Origin: Shewanella kaireitica
Lineage (GTDB): Bacteria > Pseudomonadota > Gammaproteobacteria > Enterobacterales > Shewanellaceae
Length of the DNA stretch: 64,000 nt
Assembly (NCBI RefSeq): GCF_023284045.1
Contig: NZ_JAKIKQ010000006.1
Span: 124,001-188,000, forward strand
Direction: 5' to 3'
Positions 44,279 through 54,162 of the stretch are shown piece by piece. The notes beneath the pieces were generated by a model, which was not told the DNA's origin, searched no databases, and saw nothing but the letters and a program-made list of their open reading frames with translations. The position numbers and the translations under genes are program-made. Positions within the stretch are counted from its first letter, which is position 1, and every line of letters begins with the position of its first letter.

Positions 44279-45451
44279 ATGATGAAAAATAAAATATCCT
44301 TAACATTGCTCAGTTTTTTAGCCAACTTTGTCATGGCGGGCTTTGCGACCCAGTTTGGTATGTTAATTGAACCAATTGCAGAGAAGTTTTCAGCCAACGT
44401 TAACGAAGTGGCCTCGATTTTCTCGCTACTCAACGGCGGTGCACTCGCAGGTACCATTGCCGCCTTTTTCTTGATTGAAAAAATCGGTGTAAAGCGCATC
44501 ACCCTTATAAGCTATTTCAGTATCTCACTCAGTGCTGCAGCGCTGCATTTCACCAGCTCACTTTCTGTGGTGATGATCGCCATGACCGTTATCGGCCTTT
44601 GTGGTGGCGTTGGCCTATGTATCGCTGGCACGATTGTGGTATCAGTTTGGAAAGACAAAATCCAAAGCACCATGCTAGTTGTACAAGATGCTACTTTTAA
44701 CGTTGCAGGTGTGGTTTTCCCACTTATCACGACTTATGCATTAAGTAATGCGCTTTCTTGGAGCTACAGCTATTTAGCTGTGGGTATTGTCGCGTTGGCG
44801 ACTGCCGCGATTGCGCTTGCGACTAACTTCTCACTGGTTGAAAGCCAAACATCAAGTGATACAGGCAAAGATGAATCAGAGTGGAACCTTGGCATCATTA
44901 GCGGTGGCCTAGGTTTGTTCCTTGGCATGCTGGCGCTATACACCTTCCTCACTTGGGCACCAATGTTCGTCAAAGAGAAATTTGATATTCCTTTTGAAGA
45001 AGCGGGTAATATCATCACCCAGTATTGGTCAGCAGCACTGATTGGTGCACTCGTATCAACAGTGATTGTATCAAGAGTGAAGATCCAGCATTTTATCATG
45101 GGGATGATTTCACTGGCGCTGATTATCACCGGTATGATTGTTACTACTGAGAATCTGGCTTGGATTGGCTACTTAACTTACGGTTACGGTTTTGCCTGTG
45201 CCGCACTTTACAACGCCTTTATCGCTTACGGTGTGTCATTTGTCAAAACAGCTAGCAGCCGTAATGTCTCTTATATCTTGATAAGTGGTAGTGCAGGTGC
45301 AATGTTCAGCCCAGCGATTAGCTCAATGTTTGAAAGCATCATTGGCCTACAAACAGTGATGTACGCCATCCCTGTTATCTACGGCTTAATTATCGCGATG
45401 TTGCTTATCTCTAATAAACAAAAAGCGGCGATGTCGACTCAAGCGGCTTAA
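44279..45451 (+). CDS. tsgA: TsgA-like major facilitator superfamily transporter
   Basis: 390 residues with about 12 hydrophobic segments and MFS character. The N-terminal text ISLTLLSFLANFVMAGFATQ and GVKRITLISYFSI in the loop between helices 2 and 3 recall the TsgA family; the N- and C-halves are joined by a hydrophilic loop (about 190-205, SQTSSDTGKDESEWN). TsgA substrates are unknown. Two start codons in a row (ATGATG) follow AGGAACAG. The symbol is a family-level call. Confidence 0.75.
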   Translation: MMKNKISLTLLSFLANFVMAGFATQFGMLIEPIAEKFSANVNEVASIFSLLNGGALAGTIAAFFLIEKIGVKRITLISYFSISLSAAALHFTSSLSVVMIAMTVIGLCGGVGLCIAGTIVVSVWKDKIQSTMLVVQDATFNVAGVVFPLITTYALSNALSWSYSYLAVGIVALATAAIALATNFSLVESQTSSDTGKDESEWNLGIISGGLGLFLGMLALYTFLTWAPMFVKEKFDIPFEEAGNIITQYWSAALIGALVSTVIVSRVKIQHFIMGMISLALIITGMIVTTENLAWIGYLTYGYGFACAALYNAFIAYGVSFVKTASSRNVSYILISGSAGAMFSPAISSMFESIIGLQTVMYAIPVIYGLIIAMLLISNKQKAAMSTQAA

Positions 45452-45463
45452 GCTCTGATAAAG

Positions 45464-45493
45464 ATAATCCCCAGGTTTATGCTTGGGGATTAT
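45464..45493. terminator. Shared terminator hairpin between converging genes
   Basis: A perfect 10-bp stem ATAATCCCCA/TGGGGATTAT (45464-45473 with 45484-45493) lies between tsgA (plus) and the Crp/Fnr gene (minus), whose stop codon is inside the stem. Tails are short, TTCTAT on the plus strand. Likely shared by both convergent transcripts. Confidence 0.65.
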
Positions 45494-46161
45494 TCTATAA
45501 AAGCCTTCAACCCTTCAAGATCGCAAATCACCAAGCCCTCTTTATCACGCTTAATTAGTTGCATATCTTCTAGTTTTTTAACCGCTCGGCGATAAACTCT
45601 ATCGGTCGTAGCAAAACGCTCAGCCTCTAAATAGCACTTAGTAAACCCTTCAACAGGTTGGTCTTTCAAATACTGATGATAGAGATCGTAAGCGATATTG
45701 TAAGCGATGGGGTACAGCATTCTGCGGGTAAAAATATCAACGGTATCTTGATAATCTATTGCAATAGCACTAGCAAAAAACAGCGCAAACTGCGGTGTTT
45801 TCAGTAAGGCTTGCTGTAGTTTCTCACCATTGATAACCGTCAACTCTAATGGCTCTTCAGCAACAATATCCAGCTGGCACAAGTAGTCGGTAAAAAACTC
45901 CATCTCACCAAAAAGCTGAGAATCACAGGTCATAGTACCAAGTTGAAAGCTGCGACCGTTTCTGGCTGTGTAGCCCATAGAGATCCGCCCATGGGGCACC
46001 AAATACAAGTCGTTCACCTGCTGCCCCTGCTGCATTAGCTTATATTGAGCGGGAACAGTTTTTGTTTCGGTAATACACTCGCGCATGATCTGCTCGATGG
46101 CATCATGTTCTTGTTGCCATAACGCGTGAAAGCGTCCTTTTTCAAGTGGTTTTAGCTGCAT
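45490..46161 (-). CDS. Crp/Fnr-family transcriptional regulator
   Basis: 223 residues. A cyclic-nucleotide-binding-fold domain (about 20-140; PHGRISMGYTARNGRSFQLG and LFGEMEFF, the roll with an SFGE-like turn) is followed by a dimerisation helix and a winged HTH region (about 165-215; LEAERFATTDRVYRRAVKKL, then LIKRDKEGLVICD). No Fnr-type N-terminal cysteine cluster is seen, so it is not an iron-sulfur O2 sensor; cAMP-contacting residues cannot be judged. The effector and targets are unknown; the converging transporter is not an obvious target. Confidence 0.8.
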   Translation of the reverse strand: MQLKPLEKGRFHALWQQEHDAIEQIMRECITETKTVPAQYKLMQQGQQVNDLYLVPHGRISMGYTARNGRSFQLGTMTCDSQLFGEMEFFTDYLCQLDIVAEEPLELTVINGEKLQQALLKTPQFALFFASAIAIDYQDTVDIFTRRMLYPIAYNIAYDLYHQYLKDQPVEGFTKCYLEAERFATTDRVYRRAVKKLEDMQLIKRDKEGLVICDLEGLKAFIE

Positions 46162-46249
46162 AATAATATTGGTCGAGATAGTCGTTTGGCGAAAGACTTA
46201 ACCAGTATACTCAAGTCACTTGCCAATATCCCTTTTTTAAAGTTACTGC

Positions 46250-47305
46250 TTAACCACTCTTTTTTTGCCAGCTTAATGGCAAATTAACTTGTGACCAAAG
46301 TGACTGACATAAAGCCTCTGGATCACGCCAGTCACCTTTAAGTATCCAGCTCACCAGTGCATCCCCAACCTCAGGATAACTAATAGGTTCAGGCATAGGC
46401 GCTTTTAACCAACGGCGTAACACTAGCGGCTCAAGACTCAACTTCATGCACTCTGCAGCGCCAAGTAGTTCAAGCGCCGCAACATTGGATAACTGTTCAA
46501 ACTGGCCAAGCAAAGGTTTTATCAGTAACTTTTTACCTAACGTCAACGCCTCACTCGCCAACTCAAAACCAGCATTACCAATCACGCCGCCGCAGCGGGC
46601 CATCGCTGCTTTAAATCCCTCTCTATCGAAGCCATGCCACTTTATATGAGCAGGTAAAGTTTGCGGACTTCGACCAGCGTGATAAACCAAGAATGTGTAA
46701 TCTGAAAATGGCATTAGAAAATCAACGATCGACTGCGGCGATTCGAAAGGTAGATATACCAGCACTTGAGATGGCAGCACCTTATCGATTTTATCTACCT
46801 CAACAAACGGTGGTAAAATAGGAAAACCAAAGTGATGCCAATGGCAGCCCAGTGCAATATCAACCGGAGCAAAGTAGTTCAGCATGGTTTCGTTAAACCA
46901 ACTATCACCCGCTTTGGGAACCGCAAAATTTAACGCGGCTTGATGACTGATTCCTATCGAAGGTATCCCCTGATTCTTGGCCGCCCAAGCAGAAACGGGT
47001 TCGTAATCGTTAAGTACCAAGTCATAACTGCTTAAATCGAGATTTTTGACATCCTTAACAAATCCAAGCCATGCATTCATTTTTGCGGTCTGCGCCACAT
47101 TGACTCGACCATTATGAGTTGCGAACGTCAGCCCTGATTGCACCCGGTATTGACCAAAACACTGCATATCAAAGAACTGTTCAGCAGAGCGGCCTGAAAA
47201 GAAAAAATCGACATCAACGCCCTGTTTTTGCATCGCTTTGGCCATCACTCTAGCGCGGCTTAAGTGCCCATTGCCCGTACCTTGTACTCCATAAAGGATT
47301 TTCAA
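46250..47305 (-). CDS. MJ1255/VC2487-type glycosyltransferase-like protein
   Basis: 351 residues of a GT-B-fold family named after MJ1255 and VC2487. It starts MKILYGVQGTGNGHLSRARV, with the nucleotide-sugar transferase-like GNGH (12-15); a C-terminal GGVIGNAGFELASEALTLGK matches the MurG/UGT donor site (GG..TxxE type). Substrate unknown; in-line with a PAP2 gene, a role with a lipid-linked sugar is a guess. TTG start with AGGAGAG close upstream, ten bases after the PAP2 stop, so the two form an operon. Confidence 0.82.
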   Translation of the reverse strand: MKILYGVQGTGNGHLSRARVMAKAMQKQGVDVDFFFSGRSAEQFFDMQCFGQYRVQSGLTFATHNGRVNVAQTAKMNAWLGFVKDVKNLDLSSYDLVLNDYEPVSAWAAKNQGIPSIGISHQAALNFAVPKAGDSWFNETMLNYFAPVDIALGCHWHHFGFPILPPFVEVDKIDKVLPSQVLVYLPFESPQSIVDFLMPFSDYTFLVYHAGRSPQTLPAHIKWHGFDREGFKAAMARCGGVIGNAGFELASEALTLGKKLLIKPLLGQFEQLSNVAALELLGAAECMKLSLEPLVLRRWLKAPMPEPISYPEVGDALVSWILKGDWRDPEALCQSLWSQVNLPLSWQKKSG

Positions 47306-47314
47306 TGCTCTCTC

Positions 47315-47827
47315 CTAAAATAGCTGCTGACTCAGTACCACAGAAAACACACCGAGTGCCGCTCCAGCGACAATGTCTAGTGGGTAGTGAACCCCAAGGA
47401 TGACGCGCGACAAACCAATACCGATTGCCCAAAGAGCAGCCATATAGAAAAGTTGTGGGTAGAGTAGATAGATACTGCTCGCCATCACAAATGCAGCTGC
47501 AGTATGACCTGATGGCAGACTGAATTTATCCGCGGGTTCAAAACGCGCAACACCGTCAGCCAAAGCATGGCAAGGTCGTTGTCTGCGGATGAGATTTTTA
47601 AGAATAAAGTACAGCGGCAGTTCAACCAAGTAGGCTGCTAGTAGCATGTTAAGCAAAGACTCGCCATTGCTGTCTAACAATAAAAATAGTAGCGCAACAT
47701 AGAGATAAACTGGACCATTACCCGAGGAGGATAACGATAATGCTAATGGCTGTAGGCCATTGTCTTGGCCAAGGCGTACAACAAACTGATAGCCGTTTTT
47801 GTCTAACCTAGAAATTGAGGCGAACAT
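47315..47827 (-). CDS. PAP2-family membrane phosphatase
   Basis: 170 residues with five or six membrane segments and the full phosphatase signature: KNLIRRQRP (77-85), PSGH (105-108) and SRVILGVHYPLD (140-151, with His147 and Asp151). Such enzymes remove phosphate from lipids like phosphatidic acid or undecaprenyl pyrophosphate. ATG at 47827 (MFASISRLDK) has GGGAG six bases upstream; a 50-codon extension upstream is open but not expected. Co-transcribed with the glycosyltransferase-like gene. Confidence 0.85.
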   Translation of the reverse strand: MFASISRLDKNGYQFVVRLGQDNGLQPLALSLSSSGNGPVYLYVALLFLLLDSNGESLLNMLLAAYLVELPLYFILKNLIRRQRPCHALADGVARFEPADKFSLPSGHTAAAFVMASSIYLLYPQLFYMAALWAIGIGLSRVILGVHYPLDIVAGAALGVFSVVLSQQLF

Positions 47828-47986
47828 TACAAGCTCCCAAAACATTGTTTGATAGCAAGCTATGAAATGTCCATGACGTCTGAGTGACAAACAGTCTAAA
47901 GTTTTATGACATAGAAGAAAATTAAAGAGGGTTTCACGAAGAGAAGTCAATCTGCTAGCCCAATCATCGACAGACAATCAGGCTAG

Positions 47987-48250
47987 TATACCCGTGCAAC
48001 CTGAAGATGCAGGATTCAGTGGGAGTTTAATGGGCTTTAATCAAGGCATTGATTGCCATTAATGGTCGCTCCCTTAGTAAAATCAATAACACCGAGTAAA
48101 GCCCATTAAAACCCATCGCAGAAGGCCTTGTGCCAGCCCACTTCGTTGTTGCACTAACTTAAAAGGGAATAACCATTTCTACATTAATGCGCCTAGAATT
48201 GAACTGGCACAATGCCTCTGAAACGAGCATATTCAAGTAGAACGGGTATA
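47987..48250 (+). repeat. Y-element copy E: 264-bp repeat, divergent subfamily
   Basis: Ends TATACCCGTGCAACCTGAAG (47987 on) and, inverted from 48250, TATACCCGTTCTACTTGAAT. Arm one: TGGGAGTTTAATGGGCTTTA with TAAAGCCCATTAAAACCCA. Arm two: AGGCCTTGTGCCAG with CTGGCACAATGCCT, containing the core TTAAAAGGGAATAACCATTT and TTAATGCGCCTAGAATT. The terminal and arm sequences differ from copies A-D, yet length, layout and core agree. It fills the gap between the PAP2 gene start and the stop of the next gene. Confidence 0.78.
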
Positions 48251-48265
48251 TAATTTCAAACTAGT

Positions 48266-48517
48266 TTAATCAGCAGCAAGTTCAGCATTATTGCGATTGC
48301 GGTAGATCTTTAGTAGGTGGTAGATATTGATACACGCCACAAAAGCGTTCATACCCGCTACAGGCCAAGCCTCGATTGATGCACCGTAAATAACGAACAG
48401 TGAACAACCAGTAAAGTTTAAACATCTCAACCAGATGATGTCTTTCATCATAAGTGAAATTGCGACCATCACTGACGCAGCGTAACCAATGATTTCAATA
48501 GTATTAATAGCTTCCAT
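48266..48517 (-). CDS. Small YgjV-like inner-membrane protein
   Basis: 83 residues with three hydrophobic segments (IIGYAASVMVAISLMM, CLNFTGCSLFVIYGA, GMNAFVACINIYHLL), like YgjV and other short SWEET-like membrane proteins. Function unknown. ATG at 48517 is preceded by AAGGTG. Its stop lies 16 bases from repeat copy E, which may serve as its transcript end. Confidence 0.65.
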   Translation of the reverse strand: MEAINTIEIIGYAASVMVAISLMMKDIIWLRCLNFTGCSLFVIYGASIEAWPVAGMNAFVACINIYHLLKIYRNRNNAELAAD

Positions 48518-48852
48518 AAGGCACCTTTTAGGCCCTCTGCCTTCCCTAAGCTAACTGGGGGATCCGTGCCCCTAAAGCGACTCAAAATTAAGTTAAGTTA
48601 ATATATCTGCATGCATGCTAACAAAACTGAACCAAATTGGTAATAAAAAAACGTTATATAATGACCTGAGTCATGTTTTTGCTGTTTTAATAATCGAGGT
48701 GTTGAAATATTACCACAACAACCTCAAACGTTGCCTTTATAGACAATTGCGTGATTGATAACACTTTTCTTTTCAAGAATCCCTTATATACTGGTTTAAA
48801 TTACTTATTTGCTCAGATTGATGAGCTACGCCTATCCAGCAGGAGCGTTCTT
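48518..48852. other. Divergent promoter region between the YgjV-like gene and rraA
   Basis: 335 bases. Next to the small membrane protein gene lies a GC-rich stretch (48523-48576) whose minus strand can pair GGGG with CCCC around CACGGAT and TTTAGG with CCTAAA, so its leader may be structured. The rest is AT-rich and should hold promoters for both genes; TATACT at about 48786 is a possible -10 for rraA. The rraA ribosome-binding site AGGAG is at 48841. No ORF of note. Confidence 0.4.
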
Positions 48853-49338
48853 ATGGAATACAACACCTCAGAACTTTGTGACACTTATATCGATGTCGTT
48901 GATGTTGTCGAACCCATGTTCAGTAATTACGGTGGTTGTAACTCTTTTGGTGGCTCTATCAGCACCATCAAGTGTTTCGAAGATAATGGTCTTATCATCG
49001 ATGCTCTTCAAGAAGATGGCGAAGGTAAAGTACTACTGGTTGATGGTGGTGGTTCACTGCGCCGTGCCTTGCTCGATTCTTCAATCGCTCAAGTTGCAGT
49101 CGACAATAACTGGGAAGGGATCATCATCTACGGTTCTGTCCGCGATGTTGATGCGTTAGAAGATTTAGACATTGGCGTGCAAGCTTTAGCCTCTATTCCT
49201 GTCGGCGCTGATGGCAATGCTGTTGGCGAGCCTGAAATTCCAGTCAACTTTGGCGGCGTGACCTTCTTACCTGGTGACCATGTTTATGCCGATAACACCG
49301 GTATTATTTTGTCACCAGAGCCACTTGATATTGATTAA
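48853..49338 (+). CDS. rraA: Regulator of RNase E activity A
   Basis: 161 residues, a trimeric RraA protein that binds and inhibits RNase E. Family text: [32 protein letters not shown] and [17 protein letters not shown] at 48853 has AGGAG seven bases upstream; an in-frame upstream extension of 34 residues is not in the family. In E. coli rraA lies close to hslVU; here it is 6 kb away. Confidence 0.95.
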   Translation: MEYNTSELCDTYIDVVDVVEPMFSNYGGCNSFGGSISTIKCFEDNGLIIDALQEDGEGKVLLVDGGGSLRRALLDSSIAQVAVDNNWEGIIIYGSVRDVDALEDLDIGVQALASIPVGADGNAVGEPEIPVNFGGVTFLPGDHVYADNTGIILSPEPLDID

Positions 49339-49383
49339 CTATGAGTTGTTAAAGAGTTTTGCTCTTTTCTACTCCGCCTATTA

Positions 49384-49409
49384 AGCCAGCCTAAGCCGCT
49401 GGCTTTTTT
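49384..49409 (+). terminator. Terminator of rraA
   Basis: Perfect 7-bp stem AGCCAGC/GCTGGCT (49384-49390 with 49398-49404) followed by a run of T ending at 49409. Confidence 0.88.
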
Positions 49410-49472
49410 AATGACCGCAGTTGCCGCAATAAGCCCAGTTGAAAGCACGGGACCAGCCATTCAGTATCCATT

Positions 49473-50570
49473 TTGGCAAACAACAACGATTGGTATTACA
49501 CTACCGTCCATCAGGCTTTAAACCATAAGAATAATAAAATGCAGTATATCTCCCCTTTCACAAGCGCTAAGTTAGCCAACTTACTCAGCCCAAGAGATGG
49601 CGAAACTAAACTAGGTCAACGTTTACGTATTCCAGCAAGTAATGATCTTGCGACGGAGCTAACTCAAGCTAAAGCTGCAGCTTGCCGTTTCGCCATTATT
49701 GGTATTGGTGAAGACATCGGCCCTCGCGCCAATTTGGGCCGCGGCGGGTCGTCCGATGCTTTTGACAGCGCTATGCAGCAGTTTTGTAATATGCAATCCA
49801 ACCGTTTCTTAGATGGCAGTGAGTGTTTACTGTTAGGGCAGATAGAAACCACTGACTTACAGCTGCCTGATGGTAGCAACGCTGAGCAACTTCGCCAGAA
49901 TGTGGAACAGTTAGACAAACGCGTCATCGCAGTAATATCTCAAGTTATGCAAGCCGGACTTGAGCCCATTGTGATTGGTGGCGGCCACAACAATGCTTAT
50001 GGATTGCTCATGGCGGCGAAAGCCAGTCATAAGCGCCCTATTGCAGCGGTGAACCTTGACCCACACTCTGATTTTAGACCAAGAGAAGGTCGTCATAGTG
50101 GCAATGGATTTAGCTACGCAGCTGCGTCTGGCGCCTTAGGGCTTTATCATGTGCTAGGTCTTCACGAACTCAAAAATAGTGAAGCAACTTTAGAACAGCT
50201 CAAGGCTTTTGGTGGTGATTGGCATACTTTTCAGCAGATCTGGGTGAGACGAGAACTCGCTTTAGATACCGCACTAAAATCCATCACTAAAGAGCTTAAC
50301 AACTGCCAGTTACCCGTAGCCATAGAGCTAGATTTAGATGCTATCACCAATATGCCGAGCAGCGCCTCGACGGCGGCTGGAGTGCCGTTGCTCGACGCCT
50401 TGTTCTATGTTAGCTATGTCGCTAAGCACTGCCCTTGTGCATACCTACATTTAGCAGAAGCGGCACCAAGCTGCCACGTTGCAGGTGTTGAGGCTGGTTA
50501 CCGCGAAACAGGACAAAGTATCAGCGAATTGATCTATAGCTACATCCACGGACGTATTAATGCTCTGTAG
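49473..50570 (+). CDS. Arginase/formimidoylglutamase-family enzyme (ureohydrolase)
   Basis: 365 residues with the binuclear manganese site of ureohydrolases: GGGHNNA (169-175, His172), DPHSDFR (196-202, Asp196, His198, Asp200) and DLD (287-289). GRHSGNGFSYAAASG and late AEAAPSC complete the family pattern, nearest in feel to formimidoylglutamase (HutG). No hut, speA or arg genes are nearby, so the substrate is open. Start uncertain: TTG at 49473 has no ribosome-binding site; ATG at 49539 (MQYISPFTSA) is an alternative. Confidence 0.82.
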   Translation: MANNNDWYYTTVHQALNHKNNKMQYISPFTSAKLANLLSPRDGETKLGQRLRIPASNDLATELTQAKAAACRFAIIGIGEDIGPRANLGRGGSSDAFDSAMQQFCNMQSNRFLDGSECLLLGQIETTDLQLPDGSNAEQLRQNVEQLDKRVIAVISQVMQAGLEPIVIGGGHNNAYGLLMAAKASHKRPIAAVNLDPHSDFRPREGRHSGNGFSYAAASGALGLYHVLGLHELKNSEATLEQLKAFGGDWHTFQQIWVRRELALDTALKSITKELNNCQLPVAIELDLDAITNMPSSASTAAGVPLLDALFYVSYVAKHCPCAYLHLAEAAPSCHVAGVEAGYRETGQSISELIYSYIHGRINAL

Positions 50571-50818
50571 TGAACAGTAATAGCAGATCGTCATACACTG
50601 ATTACTTAATACAATTGGAATAATAACGATTCAACATTCGTCGTGATTATGGTGTAATGCGCAGTCAATTTTACGATTGCCTGCATCTTTGCTTATTTAC
50701 GCTAGATCCAGTGGCTGATTGATAGATCCATCACATAGTGATAGATGAAAGATTCAGCAATTCGGTTTGATGACTTACAATCGCCATAATTCAACAGTTA
50801 ACGTATAGGAATAGATAG

Positions 50819-51574
50819 ATGTCAGAGGAAACTCCAAAAAGCACTCACTTCGGTTACAAGACCGTTGAAGCTGAGCAAAAGGCCGACATGGTCGCTGGCG
50901 TATTCCATTCTGTTGCCGCTAAATACGACATAATGAATGACGTAATGTCTTTTGGTATCCACCGTATGTGGAAACGCTTCACCATCGAAAGTGCTGGTGC
51001 ACGTCCAGGTATGAAGGTACTCGATTTAGCCGGTGGCACAGGCGATCTGACTGCCAAATTTTCTCACATTGTCGGTGAAAAAGGCCAAGTGACCTTAGCG
51101 GATATCAACGATTCAATGCTTAAAGTTGGCCGCGAGAAGCTGCGTGACAAAGGTATTGTTGGCAATGTGAACTATGTGCAAGCAAATGCTGAAGCACTGC
51201 CATTCCCAGACAACCACTTTGATATTATCACTATCGCTTTTGGCCTACGTAATGTGACTGACAAAGATGCAGCAATTGCATCAATGTTAAGAGTATTAAA
51301 GCCAGGTGGAAAACTACTGATCCTTGAGTTCTCTAAGCCAAAGCATGAGATTATGCGTAAGGTTTATGATCTTTACAGCTTTAAAGTGATGCCAAAAATG
51401 GGCGCATTGATCACCCAAGATGCTGACAGTTACGAATACCTTGCTGAATCTATCCGTATGCACCCCGATCAAGAGACCTTGAAGCAGATGATGGAAACCG
51501 CAGGTTTTGAGCAAGTAAACTATACCAATATGACTGACGGTATCGTGGCATTGCATAAAGGTTATAAATTCTGA
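50819..51574 (+). CDS. ubiE: Ubiquinone/menaquinone biosynthesis C-methyltransferase UbiE
   Basis: A 251-residue SAM-dependent methyltransferase acting in both ubiquinone and menaquinone synthesis. The SAM site is [15 protein letters not shown] (about 67-81); later motifs are [13 protein letters not shown] and [13 protein letters not shown]. First gene of the ubiE-ubiJ-ubiB-tatABC run. ATG at 50819 follows AGGAATAG. Confidence 0.97.
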   Translation: MSEETPKSTHFGYKTVEAEQKADMVAGVFHSVAAKYDIMNDVMSFGIHRMWKRFTIESAGARPGMKVLDLAGGTGDLTAKFSHIVGEKGQVTLADINDSMLKVGREKLRDKGIVGNVNYVQANAEALPFPDNHFDIITIAFGLRNVTDKDAAIASMLRVLKPGGKLLILEFSKPKHEIMRKVYDLYSFKVMPKMGALITQDADSYEYLAESIRMHPDQETLKQMMETAGFEQVNYTNMTDGIVALHKGYKF

Positions 51575-51585
51575 TTGGACTCACT

Positions 51586-52209
51586 ATGTCTCGTGACATG
51601 TCTCTACTCACTTGCGCGGCGATTGAGGTTGGCTTAAACAAGCTAATCGCTCAATCGCCTGAAGACTACAGCTCACTGCGTGGTCTTCACGGCAAAGTGC
51701 TTTGTATTCAACTGACTCAACTAAGTTGGCCTCTTTACCTACTCTTTGCTAAGCAGATCCAAGTATTAAGCCAATATGAAGGTGATGTGACCACCAAAGT
51801 AAATGCCGATATTACGACGCTATATCAACTGACAGAAGGGGCAAACCTCACTGAGCTTATTAAGCAAGACAAGCTTAGCCTTGAAGGTGACCTGAGTTTA
51901 CTGCAGTCATTTAGCCACTACATGCAAAGTGTCGAGTTAGACCTAGCAGAACCGCTTTCTCAATATATAGGCGATGCTCCAACTCACTTTGTTAGCCAAG
52001 GCTTAAAGCAAGCTAAACATGATATCTGCCAAGTATTTCAAAAGACTCGCTCTCATTTGGGTCAATTAACCACCGAAGAGTATCGACTAGCACCGCATAA
52101 GCTCGAATATATTCACTTAAGTGATACTATCGAGGATATCGCACTAGACGTAGATGCTTTGGGCTCACGGATAGAGCAACTACTAAATAGGGCTAAAGCT
52201 AAACAATGA
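51586..52209 (+). CDS. ubiJ: Ubiquinone biosynthesis accessory factor UbiJ
   Basis: A 207-residue protein with an N-terminal SCP2 lipid-binding domain (about 10-115) and a C-terminal helix-rich tail. UbiJ holds hydrophobic ubiquinone intermediates in the Ubi complex with UbiK. It lies 11 bases after ubiE and overlaps ubiB by four bases (ATGA). Confidence 0.93.
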   Translation: MSRDMSLLTCAAIEVGLNKLIAQSPEDYSSLRGLHGKVLCIQLTQLSWPLYLLFAKQIQVLSQYEGDVTTKVNADITTLYQLTEGANLTELIKQDKLSLEGDLSLLQSFSHYMQSVELDLAEPLSQYIGDAPTHFVSQGLKQAKHDICQVFQKTRSHLGQLTTEEYRLAPHKLEYIHLSDTIEDIALDVDALGSRIEQLLNRAKAKQ

Positions 52210-53855
52210 CAGTTAAAAGTATCAAGCGCGCTTATCAAGTCATCCGCACCACGCTTCACTATGGTCTCGATGATTTAATCCCTTCAAAGGTAACGCCTTG
52301 GTATTTTAAGTTGTTAAGAGGCTGCCTGTTTTGGCTTAGAAATAAACATAAAGATAAAGTCGGTGGCGAGCGCTTAAAGCTTGCTATGCAAGAGCTTGGG
52401 CCTGTTTACATTAAGTTTGGCCAAATGCTGTCAACTCGCCGCGATCTGCTCAGCGACGAGTGGGCGGAAGAGTTGGCGATGTTACAAGACAGAGTGCCTC
52501 CTTTTGACTCCGCAATTGCTCGCGCATCAATAGAGCAGGAGCTCAATGCTCCAATCGAAACTTATTTCGATGATTTCGAAGATACTCCACTCGCGTCAGC
52601 ATCTATTTCACAAGTGCATACAGCAACACTCAAATCTAACGGCGCCAAAGTGGTACTCAAGGTATTGCGCCCTGACGTTGAGCAAAAAGTGCATGCTGAC
52701 ATTCAGCTTATGTCGCAAGCTGCCAACTTTCTAGAAAGCTTACTTGGCGCTAATAACCGCCTGCGTCCAGCTGAAGTCGTTGAAGATTACCGAACTACGA
52801 TTGAGGGCGAGTTAAACCTCAAACTCGAGGCGCTGAATGCGATAAAGCTGCGCAATAATTTCCTTGATTCTAACGCGCTTTATATTCCATTCATGTATGA
52901 AGAGCTCTGTTTTACTCGACTCATCGTCATGGAGCGTATCGACGGCGTGCCGGTTTCAGATAAAGCTGCACTAGAAGCTCAAGGCACGAACTTAAAACTA
53001 CTCGCAGAGCGTGGCGTCGAACTGTTTTTCACTCAAGTATTTCGCGATAACTTTTTCCATGCAGATATGCATCCAGGCAATATCTTTGTTAGCCGCGAGC
53101 ACCCTAACGACCCTTTCTACATTGGTTTAGACTGTGGCATTATGGGTACGCTTACCGATGAAGATAAGCGCTACTTAGCCGAAAACTTTCTTGCTTTCTT
53201 TAACCGCGATTACCGCCGTATTGCCCAGCTCTATATTGAGTCGGGCTGGGTCTCTGCTGATACTGATATCAGCGCCTTTGAACAAGCAGTTAAAGTCGTT
53301 TGCGAACCTATGTTTAACAAGCCTCTGGATGAAATATCATTCGGTCACGTACTGTTAGAACTATTTAGAACTGCACGTCGATTCGATATGGTAGTACAAC
53401 CACAGTTAGTACTCCTTGAGAAAACCTTACTTTACATTGAAGGCCTAGGCCGTCAGCTCTACCCCCAGTTAGATTTATGGCAAACCGCTAAACCTTTCTT
53501 AGAAGATTGGATGGCTGAGCAAGTTGGCCCTAAAGCCATGGCAGGGAAAATTAAGCAGCAGCTTCCCTATTGGGCGGATCAGCTGCCAGAGTTACCAGAA
53601 CTTATCTACGACAATTTGAAAATGGGCCGTAATTTGGCTAAAACCCATAACAAATTGCTCGATCGGTATCTAAAACATCAGCAAAAAGCCCATAAAAGTA
53701 ACTATCTTTTGATCACATCCGCTATTTTAGTGATCTGTGGCACTATTTTGTTAAATCAAGACGCTACACTATGGGCTTCTTACGGCAGCATCGGCACTGG
53801 CCTCATTTTATGGGTGCTCGGATGGCGATCTAGGCCAAAGAATCGCAAATTTTAG
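52206..53855 (+). CDS. ubiB: UbiB, atypical kinase-like ATPase of ubiquinone synthesis
   Basis: 549 residues of the ABC1/ADCK family. The KxGQ motif is KFGQ (70-73) in [14 protein letters not shown]; the Ala-rich loop is near [13 protein letters not shown]; the metal-binding HPGN segment is [10 protein letters not shown] and the DFG-like motif is LDCGIMG. Two C-terminal membrane helices (about 497-545) anchor it. It is needed for ubiquinone production, probably by extracting lipid precursors. Confidence 0.97.
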   Translation: MTVKSIKRAYQVIRTTLHYGLDDLIPSKVTPWYFKLLRGCLFWLRNKHKDKVGGERLKLAMQELGPVYIKFGQMLSTRRDLLSDEWAEELAMLQDRVPPFDSAIARASIEQELNAPIETYFDDFEDTPLASASISQVHTATLKSNGAKVVLKVLRPDVEQKVHADIQLMSQAANFLESLLGANNRLRPAEVVEDYRTTIEGELNLKLEALNAIKLRNNFLDSNALYIPFMYEELCFTRLIVMERIDGVPVSDKAALEAQGTNLKLLAERGVELFFTQVFRDNFFHADMHPGNIFVSREHPNDPFYIGLDCGIMGTLTDEDKRYLAENFLAFFNRDYRRIAQLYIESGWVSADTDISAFEQAVKVVCEPMFNKPLDEISFGHVLLELFRTARRFDMVVQPQLVLLEKTLLYIEGLGRQLYPQLDLWQTAKPFLEDWMAEQVGPKAMAGKIKQQLPYWADQLPELPELIYDNLKMGRNLAKTHNKLLDRYLKHQQKAHKSNYLLITSAILVICGTILLNQDATLWASYGSIGTGLILWVLGWRSRPKNRKF

Positions 53856-53916
53856 CTAGACCTAAATAACCAAAGGTTCATAATAGAACCAGTATCTAAA
53901 TTAAGAGGATTCGTAC

Positions 53917-54156
53917 ATGGGTGGCATTAGTATTTGGCAACTTCTTATTATTGCATTGATTGTAGTATTATTGTTTGGAACTAAGAAGTTACGCTCTCTA
54001 GGTGGTGATTTAGGTGGGGCAGTTAAAGGCTTCAAGAACGCCATGTCTTCTGAAGAAGAGAAGAAAGCTCTAGAAGACAGTGCAGCTGAAAAAACAGCTG
54101 AGAGCACTGACACAGCCGAAAAAAAGGCTGAATCTAAGGACAAAGAACAGGCGTAA
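53917..54156 (+). CDS. tatA: Sec-independent translocase subunit TatA
   Basis: 79 residues: one membrane helix ([15 protein letters not shown]), the FGTKKL hinge and the amphipathic helix [16 protein letters not shown], then an acidic tail rich in Glu, Lys and Ala. TatA oligomers form the pore for folded proteins. It follows ubiB by 61 bases. Confidence 0.97.
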
Positions 54157-54162
54157 TCGACT

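Noticed and set aside
48518-48580. yybP-ykoY manganese or preQ1 riboswitch before the small membrane protein gene
   Set aside because: The conserved loop sequences of these classes are not present.
50571-50818. Decayed Y-element (TACTTAATACAATTGGAATA resembles the terminal repeat)
   Set aside because: Only a short match; no second end, arms or core could be found.
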